Shown here one piece after another: positions 1 to 5,952 of a stretch of DNA of 7,640 bases. Below the pieces are notes generated by a model, which worked only from the letters and a program-made list of their open reading frames with translations, was not told the DNA's origin and did no database searches. Position numbers and translations under genes: made by a program. Numbering within the stretch: position 1 is the stretch's first letter; each line of letters begins with the position of its first letter. This DNA comes from JBOHSA01 sp050732995 (GTDB taxonomy: Bacteria > Gemmatimonadota > Gemmatimonadetes > Gemmatimonadales > GWC2-71-9), in the NCBI GenBank assembly GCA_050732995.1, contig JBOHSA010000054.1, forward strand, positions 1-7,640. Reading direction: 5' to 3'.

Positions 1-705
1 GGCGGGGCAGGGCGGGGGGGGGGGGGAGCGGCCACCGGCTTGCCGCCGGCGGACGGGCAGGCCGCCCTCGCCGAGGCGCTCGGCCGCCTCGCCGAGCTCG
101 AAGCCGAGCTCGCGCGCACCCGGGCGCAACTGCACGACGCCGAAGCCGAAAACCTCCAGCGCCGGGCCAAACGCTCCCGGCCCGATCTGCTGCGCGGGAC
201 CACCCGCCGCGTCGAGACGCCGCTCGGCACGATGTACGTGAACATCACCGAGGACGACAAGAGCCAGGCCTTCGAGGTGTTCATTTCCCTCGGCAAGGCG
301 GGCGGCGCCCTCATGGCCGATGTCGAGGCGATCGGCCGGCTGATCTCACTCGCCCTCCGCTCGGGCATCCCCATGAAGGAGATCCACCGCCAACTCCGCG
401 GCATCTCCTCCGACCGGGTCTTCGGGCTCGGACCGAACAAGGTCCTCTCGGTGCCGGATGCGATCGGCATCGCGATCGAAAAGTGGATGCAGGACAAGCA
501 GGGGATCCAGCAGGACCTGCTGGCGGGGGCCGGGGTCCCGCCCGTGCCCGCCCGAGAGGTGGTCGCGCGCCCGGGCGGCGAGTTGCTGGATCGGAGCACC
601 GAGGGTCAGGACTTTCTCGGGGCGTGCCCGGACTGCGGCTCCCAGCTCGCCTTCATCGAAGGCTGCGCCAAGTGCCACGTGTGCGGCTACTCGGAGTGCG
701 GGTGA
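1..705 (+). CDS. nrdJ: Vitamin B12-dependent (class II) ribonucleotide reductase, C-terminal part (5' end outside window)
   Basis: This is the last 234 codons of a gene whose frame is open to the left edge. Class II ribonucleotide reductases use adenosylcobalamin to make deoxyribonucleotides in the cytosol. The radical-enzyme core is not visible here. What is seen, in order: a Gly-rich linker (1-40), an Ala/Glu/Leu/Arg-rich probable coiled coil (about 58-168), then the TSCPD-type C-terminal domain (about 181-489; motifs TPLGTMYV, EVFISLGKAG, EAIGRLISLALRSG, GPNKVLSVPDAI). After a spacer comes a six-Cys tail, CPDC followed by CAKCHVCGYSEC. By family knowledge the tail delivers reducing equivalents to the active site. 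I infer that the first four Cys bind zinc and that the last pair (C-x4-C) is the redox shuttle, as in the Lactobacillus enzyme. A TTG at 40 could serve as a start, but the domain content says this is a fragment. A 13-G run (14-26) lies in the linker. Confidence 0.9.
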   Translation, partial: GGAGRGGGGAATGLPPADGQAALAEALGRLAELEAELARTRAQLHDAEAENLQRRAKRSRPDLLRGTTRRVETPLGTMYVNITEDDKSQAFEVFISLGKAGGALMADVEAIGRLISLALRSGIPMKEIHRQLRGISSDRVFGLGPNKVLSVPDAIGIAIEKWMQDKQGIQQDLLAGAGVPPVPAREVVARPGGELLDRSTEGQDFLGACPDCGSQLAFIEGCAKCHVCGYSECG

Positions 706-794
706 GCTGACGGGTCGGTCGACCGCCCCACACCCCCTTTTCGTGTGACCGCTATCACGACACGGGCGGCGGGGGCTGGTTAATTTCGAGCCCC
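706..794. other. Intergenic gap after nrdJ: weak hairpins, no gene
   Basis: No coding sequence is seen in these 89 bases. A GC hairpin (712-729; stem GGG, one mismatch, CGG, loop TCGA) is followed by a short TTTT at 738-741. It could be a weak intrinsic terminator for nrdJ, but the U tract is short and displaced. A second 6-bp hairpin, GGGGCT (772-777) with AGCCCC (789-794), abuts the next start codon. Confidence 0.35.
744..759. promoter_or_regulatory. CRP/FNR-like half-palindrome
   Basis: The sequence reads TGTGA, six bases, then TCACG, close to the CRP-type consensus TGTGA-N6-TCACA. It lies 36 bases upstream of the next start codon. The match is short, and no CRP-family regulator is visible in the window, so this is only a candidate. 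Confidence 0.2.
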
Positions 795-1178
795 ATGGAG
801 CTCCGCCCTGTCACGCCCACGCGCCTGCAGGCCAAGGGCTGGGCCCGCGTCGGTCCTCGGGGGGCCCACACGCTCCGGCGCGGGGCGTGGTACCCCGTCG
901 TCCGCATCTCCTCCAGCAACATCGTCGTGCTCGATGTGAACCGGCGGAACGTGCCGGTCGACAAGCGTCTCCTGGAGATCCGCTACCACCCCCCCGAGCG
1001 CTGGACCATCGTCCAGTGCGAGCCCAGGGTGTTGCAGCGGCTGGGCCGCGTGTTCCCGTTGACCTACGCGGTGTGCCCCGCCTGCCGCCACCGCCAGGCC
1101 TTCGACGCCGACAAGAAGGAGCTGACCTGCGACCGCTGCCACAAGGCGGCGGGACTAGCGTGGGATGATGTGAACTGA
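795..1178 (+). CDS. Small beta-rich plus zinc-ribbon protein, copy A (unrecognised family)
   Basis: A 127-residue protein that I cannot name. The N-terminal two thirds looks beta-rich (GWAR at 15-18, LRRGAWYPV at 27-35, then alternating strands to PPERWTIV at about 66-73). The C-terminal third is a zinc ribbon: C94-x2-C97 (YAVCPAC) and C112-x2-C115 (LTCDRC), with a conserved Trp near the end. There is no signal peptide or membrane segment, so it is presumably cytosolic. Its closest relative in view is the protein encoded at 1840-2229, which shares the whole architecture. That conservation is the best evidence that both are real genes. The ATG has only a weak GAG (788-790) as ribosome site. 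The stop is 5 bases from the stop of the convergent MOSC gene, leaving no room for a separate terminator. Nucleic-acid binding would be a guess based only on the ribbon. Confidence 0.75.
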   Translation: MELRPVTPTRLQAKGWARVGPRGAHTLRRGAWYPVVRISSSNIVVLDVNRRNVPVDKRLLEIRYHPPERWTIVQCEPRVLQRLGRVFPLTYAVCPACRHRQAFDADKKELTCDRCHKAAGLAWDDVN

Positions 1179-1183
1179 GGCAA

Positions 1184-1813
1184 TCAGGCCAGGAGCAACA
1201 GGTCCCCCACCTCCACGACGCCCGTCCCCTCCGCCACGCAGTAGAACCCCCGCATGCCACCGTCGAGGAACTGCAGATGGGACTTCAGCACCTCGGCGTC
1301 GACGCGGCTGCCCAGGGCGAAGCCCGTGAACGGTCGGCACGGGTGAGCCACCTGCAACACGCGCAGCCGCACCTTCTCCGTCCCGTCCCGGCCCACGACG
1401 GTCAGGACGCCTCCCCCCCCCCCTCCGCCTCCCCCATCTCCATCCTGCAGCTCCTCTAAGGCGACCAGCCGACCGGTGTCCGCGATGATGTTTTCCCCGG
1501 CGCACCCGACCGTGATCCGCTTCCCGAACCGCTCCCGCATGGCGGCGTAGTGGCTCGTGAACCCGACCGAGACGCCGTGCATCCCGTCCTCGTTCTTTGT
1601 CGCGGGATGGGCGCGGTGGTGCACGTCGACGATCCACGCCTCCGCGCTGCCCGCTCCCCCGCTCCCTCCGGCGCCGAGCACGCCGTCGGGGGTCACAGCC
1701 AGACGCTCTACCGGGAGGAGTGGTGTGGGGTCGTAGACCCGGTCGGGCTTTTCGCCGGTTTTCAGCGAGGACCGTTGGACCTGGAGGCGGCGGATCGGGC
1801 CGAGTTCGCGCAT
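1184..1813 (-). CDS. MOSC domain-containing protein
   Basis: A 209-residue protein matching the MOSC fold (molybdenum cofactor sulfurase C-terminal-like domain), a family thought to bind sulfur or molybdopterin through a conserved Cys. Visible family features: PVERLAVTPDGV (34-45), DVHH (63-66), GVSVGFTSHYAAMRERFG (80-97), GCAGENI (103-109), GRLVALEEL (114-122), the conserved Cys159 in AHPCRPFTGFALG (156-168) and FLDGGMRGFYC (182-192). The exact reaction is unknown; relatives such as YiiM and YuaD act on N-hydroxylated compounds or are uncharacterised. Two Gly-rich inserts are odd: residues 46-55, and nine consecutive Gly (127-135) encoded over an 11-base G run on this strand (1413-1423). The start has no clear ribosome-binding site; the upstream mRNA would be AU-rich. 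It faces copy A and is divergent from copy B. Confidence 0.85.
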   Translation of the reverse strand: MRELGPIRRLQVQRSSLKTGEKPDRVYDPTPLLPVERLAVTPDGVLGAGGSGGAGSAEAWIVDVHHRAHPATKNEDGMHGVSVGFTSHYAAMRERFGKRITVGCAGENIIADTGRLVALEELQDGDGGGGGGGGGVLTVVGRDGTEKVRLRVLQVAHPCRPFTGFALGSRVDAEVLKSHLQFLDGGMRGFYCVAEGTGVVEVGDLLLLA

Positions 1814-1831
1814 AACGGAAAATAACGAAAA
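1812..1831. repeat. Tandem 10-bp direct repeat in divergent gene gap
   Basis: ATAACGGAAA (1812-1821) is followed directly by ATAACGAAAA (1822-1831), one mismatch. The pair sits between the MOSC start and the copy B start, in an AT-rich patch. The 10-bp period would put the units on one face of the helix, so a regulator site is possible. It is very short and could be chance. Confidence 0.35.
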
Positions 1832-1832
1832 G

Positions 1833-1841
1833 TGGTATCAT
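1833..1841 (+). promoter_or_regulatory. Candidate extended -10 promoter
   Basis: TGGTATCAT matches an extended -10 element (TGn plus TATAAT) at all but one position. If used, transcription would begin near 1848, after the ATG at 1840, and copy B would have to start at the ATG at 1867. No good -35 is seen, and sigma-factor preferences of this organism are unknown. Confidence 0.25.
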
Positions 1842-2229
1842 GGGGACGGACACGACCTCCGATTCCATGACACCATTGGGCTGGGCCCGCTGCACCGACA
1901 GCGTCGCGGACATCCTCCGCCGCGGGGCGTGGTACCCGATCCTGGAGGAGACCCCGGACGGCCACGTCATCGTGGAAGTCCGTCGCCAGCGGGTTCGGTT
2001 GAGCCGGATCGACGTCCACGTGCGTGACACCCCTCCGGAGCAGTGGAGCATCGTCGTACGCACGGGAGTGCTGCGCCCCACGCTCGGGGGAGGGAAGGAG
2101 GAGGTCACGACCACCTATGCCGTCTGTCCCAACTGTCACGACCGCCAGGAGACGCGTGGGCGGCCGGCGACCCTGACGTGCCTCGGCTGCGACCGCACGG
2201 CCGCCGTGGACTGGTCGGAGACGTGCTGA
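1840..2229 (+). CDS. Small beta-rich plus zinc-ribbon protein, copy B (paralogue of 795-1178)
   Basis: A 129-residue unrecognised protein, homologous to copy A along nearly its whole length. GWAR (14-17), LRRGAWYP (26-33), PPEQWSIV (65-72), TYAVCPNC (92-99), LTCLGC (112-117) and a Trp five residues from the end all fall at matching spacings. From GWAR to WSIV no gap is needed; the linker before the zinc ribbon is three residues longer than in copy A. The ribbon Cys are 96, 99, 114 and 117. Two starts are possible: ATG 1840, and ATG 1867 (MTPLGWAR), which gives 120 residues. Neither has a clear ribosome site. The promoter-like sequence at 1833-1841 favours 1867, while the length of copy A's N-terminus favours 1840. 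It is transcribed divergently from the MOSC gene across a gap of only 26 bases if 1840 is the start. Confidence 0.75.
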   Translation: MGTDTTSDSMTPLGWARCTDSVADILRRGAWYPILEETPDGHVIVEVRRQRVRLSRIDVHVRDTPPEQWSIVVRTGVLRPTLGGGKEEVTTTYAVCPNCHDRQETRGRPATLTCLGCDRTAAVDWSETC

Positions 2230-2258
2230 GAAGTGCCCTTGCGGAGCGGGGGATCTGT

Positions 2259-2285
2259 TTAGCATATTAATCATCAACATGTTAA
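2259..2285. promoter_or_regulatory. 27-bp imperfect palindrome, candidate MarR operator
   Basis: The left arm TTAGCATATTAAT (2259-2271) and right arm ATCAACATGTTAA (2273-2285) flank a central C. Read outward-in, the arms agree at 10 of 13 positions and every difference is a purine transition. The site is the most AT-rich patch in the window and lies 59 bases upstream of the MarR start. MarR dimers typically bind such palindromes and often repress their own gene. AT-rich -10-like sequence lies inside it, consistent with promoter occlusion. No other copy was noticed in the window. Confidence 0.6.
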
Positions 2286-2344
2286 TCTTATCCGCACCGC
2301 CGGACCGTGGGCGCCGGAGCACGGCCGAAGGATAAGGCGACCCC

Positions 2345-2806
2345 ATGTCCGACCGCTCCGAGCTCGCGCTCCAGCTCACCGACGCCGTGATCGGCGCCTA
2401 CCACGCCGTGCAGCAGGCCGGCGACCGTGCCTTCCGCGCCTACGGCCTGTCACACCGGGCCCACAAGGCCCTCTACGCCGTCGATCAGGCCGGGCCCGAC
2501 GGCGCCCGGCCCAGCGAGGTCGCCGTTGCCCTGGGTGTGTCCCGGGCGGCCGCCACGACGTTCATCCAGCGGCTCGAGACCAAAGGGTTGGTCGAGACGA
2601 CCCCGGACCCGGACGACGACCGCGGCGTGCGCGTGACGCTCACCCGCCACGGGCTCGAGGTGCTGCTGCGAGTGGGGCAGCTCGAGCGCCGGCTCGCCGC
2701 GCGCACCATCGAAGGCCTGCCTGCCTCCGCCATCCAACGGGCCGTCCACCTGCTCGAGGACTATCGCCGCCGCCTCGCCGGCCGCCAGATCGAGGTCATC
2801 CGCTAG
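2345..2806 (+). CDS. MarR-family winged-helix transcriptional regulator
   Basis: A 153-residue protein of normal length for MarR family dimeric repressors, which release DNA on binding small aromatic ligands or on oxidation. The N-terminal helices (5-45) contribute to dimerisation. The winged helix spans about 55-101: PSEVAVALGVSRAAATTFIQRLETKGLV, then the wing with the signature DPDDDRGVRVTLTRHG. The C-terminal helices (about 102-147) complete the dimer interface. There are no Cys residues, so an OhrR-type thiol switch is excluded. The ATG at 2345 is preceded by AAGG (2334-2337) at 7 bases, a usable ribosome site. The upstream palindrome (2259-2285) suggests autoregulation. No transporter or detoxification gene is adjacent, so the ligand and other targets cannot be told. 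Confidence 0.92.
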   Translation: MSDRSELALQLTDAVIGAYHAVQQAGDRAFRAYGLSHRAHKALYAVDQAGPDGARPSEVAVALGVSRAAATTFIQRLETKGLVETTPDPDDDRGVRVTLTRHGLEVLLRVGQLERRLAARTIEGLPASAIQRAVHLLEDYRRRLAGRQIEVIR

Positions 2807-2837
2807 CGGCGGGGAGCACGGAGCGCGGTGGTGGGGA

Positions 2838-2875
2838 GGCGCCATACAAATGTGCGTATCTTTATGCATGGCGCC
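2838..2875. repeat. Inverted repeat downstream of MarR gene
   Basis: The arms are GGCGCCATACA (2838-2848) and TGCATGGCGCC (2865-2875), complementary at 10 of 11 positions around a 16-base AT-rich centre. The outer eight pairs are perfect. No T tract follows, so it is a poor intrinsic terminator. It may be an operator or promoter-proximal element for the sirtuin cluster, or a structure ending the MarR transcript. Confidence 0.5.
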
Positions 2876-2918
2876 GACTCGGTTTTCCCGATGCCGGTCC
2901 GGGTGTTTCCCTGCTCAC

Positions 2919-2956
2919 TTTTCCACATGAGCTGTGGTAACGTCGAATGTGGAAAA
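2919..2956. repeat. 10-bp perfect inverted repeat enclosing the sirtuin start
   Basis: The arms TTTTCCACAT (2919-2928) and ATGTGGAAAA (2947-2956) are perfectly complementary around an 18-base centre that contains the GTG at 2934. A competing shorter hairpin, CCACA (2923-2927) with TGTGG (2933-2937), shares the left arm. In RNA the structure would cover the GTG at 2949 and enclose the GTG at 2934. In DNA it could be an operator. Its position makes control of the downstream cluster plausible, but this is inference. Confidence 0.5.
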
Positions 2957-3742
2957 CTCGGACTCGTTCCAGGTCGCTGTGAGCGTACTCCGAGGAGCCC
3001 GTCGGGTCGTGGTCGCCACTGGAGCCGGCATGTCCCGCGAGAGCGGCATCTCCACCTTTCGGGACGCGCTGACGAACGAGGGGGGTGGGCTCTGGGCGCG
3101 CTATTCGCCCGAGGAGTTCGCCACTGAGGCAGGGTTCCGCCGAGATCCCGCCCGCGTGTTTGGCTGGTACGCTTGGCGGCGGCGGCTGGTGCGGCAGGCG
3201 GTCCCGCACGCGGGCTACCACGCGCTGGTGGAGTTCGAGCGTCTGGTGGACGATCTGACGGTGATCACCCAGAACGTGGACGGGTTGCATCGCCGTGTGG
3301 GCAGCCGGCGGGTGCTGGAGCTGCACGGCTCGCTCGAGCGGTTCTCCTGCGTGGACGCGCGGCATCCGATCCCGAGCGACGCGATCCGCCTGCCGGAGGC
3401 CGACGGCCCGTGCGAGCCGCCCGCCTGTCCCCGGTGCGGGTCGCCCGCTCGCCCGGACGTGGTGTGGTTCGGTGAAATGCTGCCGGAGCGGGCGACGGTG
3501 GAGGCCTGGGAGCGCGTCGCGGCCTGCCAGGTCATGGTCGTGGTGGGCACGTCGGGGCTGGTGCACCCCGCGGCGCAGCTCCCCTATATTGCGCGCGACG
3601 CCGGGGCCATTGTGGTCGAAGTGAATCCGGAGCCGACCGAGACCTCCAACGCCGCCCACGTCATCTGCCGCGGTCCGGCGGGGACCGTGCTCCCGGCGCT
3701 CGTCGCGGCCGTGCGGGACGCGGCAGGGGGAGGGGAGCGCGG

Positions 3743-3746
<4 letters not shown>
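2934..3746 (+). CDS. NAD-dependent protein deacylase, Sir2 family, class III (SIRT5/CobB-like)
   Basis: A sirtuin uses NAD+ to remove acyl groups from protein lysines. Visible motifs: NAD-binding TGAGMSRESGISTFR (29-43), TQNVDGLH (112-119), catalytic His131 in ELHGS, RPDVVWFGE (173-181), GTSGLVHPA (205-213) and EVNPE (229-233). Tyr79 and Arg82 (WYAWRR) match the Tyr-x-x-Arg pair that lets class III sirtuins accept succinyl and malonyl lysine. The zinc site is unusual: CPRC (165-168) is present, but the first pair has only Cys139 (CVDA), with Cys160 or His144 as possible substitutes. GTG codons at 2934, 2949 and 2979 are all possible starts. A start at 2979 would cut the first helix, so 2934 or 2949 is preferred; none has a strong ribosome site. 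It overlaps the pyruvate kinase start by 4 bases (GTGA). Confidence 0.92.
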
Positions 3747-5146
<1,400 letters not shown>

Positions 5147-5147
5147 C

Positions 5148-5927
5148 GTGAAGCTGCGCTTCCTGGGGACGGGCACGTCCTACGGCGTCCCCCAGATCGG
5201 CTGCACCTGCCGGACCTGCACCTCGACCGACCCGCGCGACCGGCGGACCCGCACGGCGGCCCTGGTCGAGTCGCGCGGCACGCGGCTGCTGATCGATACG
5301 CCGCCCGAGCTGCGGCTCCAGCTTGTGGCCGCGGGCGTGGACCGGGTGGACGCGGTGCTCTACACCCACGCCCATGCCGATCACGTGCACGGCATCGACG
5401 ACCTGCGCGCGCTCTCGCGGCGGGAGGGCGGGCTCCCCGCCTACGGGCCGGCGGCTACCATGGCCGAGCTGGCCGCCAAGTTCCCCTACATCTTCGACCC
5501 CGCTGTGGTCGCGCATCCCGGCACGAGCAAGCCCGAGCTCACCGCCCACATGCTGGACGGCGGCCGCGCGGCCGAGATCGCCGGGGTGCGCGTGCTGCCC
5601 GTGGCGCTGCCGCACGGCGACCATACCGTGTTCGGGTATCGCATCGGCCGGCTCGCCTATCTGACCGATGTGAAGACGATCCCCGCGGAGACGCACGCCC
5701 ACCTCGCCGGGCTCGACGTGCTGGTGCTCAACGCGCTCCTGCCCCGGCCGCATCCGTTGCATCTGTCCATCCCCGAGGCCGTGGCGGCGGCGCAGCAGCT
5801 GGGCGCGCGCCGCACCTTCTTCACCCACCTCACCCACGACGCCCCGCACGCGGAGCTGGCGGCGCAGCTCCCGGGCGGCATCGAACCGGCGTACGACGGT
5901 CTGGTCATCGAGGTGGACGGGGCCTAA
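5148..5927 (+). CDS. PhnP-like metallo-beta-lactamase-fold phosphodiesterase
   Basis: A 259-residue metallo-beta-lactamase-fold hydrolase. It begins with the family signature FLGTGTSYGVPQIGCTCRTC, whose Cys19, Cys21 and Cys24 correspond to the structural zinc site of PhnP. The dinuclear metal site is His74/His76/Asp78/His79 (THAHADH), His156 (LPHGDH), Asp174 (YLTDVK) and His227 (FFTHLTHD). PhnP hydrolyses cyclic phosphoribose in phosphonate use, but no phosphonate gene is in view. The true substrate is probably a cyclic phosphate or other phosphodiester and is not determined. The GTG start lies one base after the pyruvate kinase stop and has GAGGAA (5135-5140) at 7 bases. It is therefore very likely co-transcribed and coupled. 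The full motif set argues for a working enzyme. Confidence 0.88.
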   Translation: MKLRFLGTGTSYGVPQIGCTCRTCTSTDPRDRRTRTAALVESRGTRLLIDTPPELRLQLVAAGVDRVDAVLYTHAHADHVHGIDDLRALSRREGGLPAYGPAATMAELAAKFPYIFDPAVVAHPGTSKPELTAHMLDGGRAAEIAGVRVLPVALPHGDHTVFGYRIGRLAYLTDVKTIPAETHAHLAGLDVLVLNALLPRPHPLHLSIPEAVAAAQQLGARRTFFTHLTHDAPHAELAAQLPGGIEPAYDGLVIEVDGA

Positions 5928-5930
5928 ATT

Positions 5931-5945
5931 CCTCCCGCGGGGAGG
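5931..5945 (+). promoter_or_regulatory. Short hairpin holding the ribosome-binding site of the aldolase gene
   Basis: CCTCCC (5931-5936) pairs with GGGAGG (5940-5945) across a GCG loop, and the right arm is the Shine-Dalgarno sequence of the ATG at 5953. In mRNA this would hide the ribosome site unless ribosomes arriving from the upstream gene open it. A terminator is unlikely, since no U run follows. Confidence 0.4.
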
Positions 5946-5952
5946 GTTACGC

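Noticed and set aside
1155..2114. 319-codon antisense open frame covering the MOSC gene region and copy B
   Set aside because: Its translation is low-complexity Arg/Gly/Pro-rich sequence typical of off-frame reading in GC-rich DNA; the MOSC frame and copy B carry clear family motifs.
2800..2809. CCGCTAGCGG palindrome at the MarR stop codon as a terminator
   Set aside because: A palindrome without room for a loop and without a following T run; probably chance in GC-rich sequence.
2874..2886. CCG-ACT-CGG followed by TTTT as an intrinsic terminator
   Set aside because: A three-base-pair stem is too weak, and it partly overlaps the stronger inverted repeat at 2838-2875.
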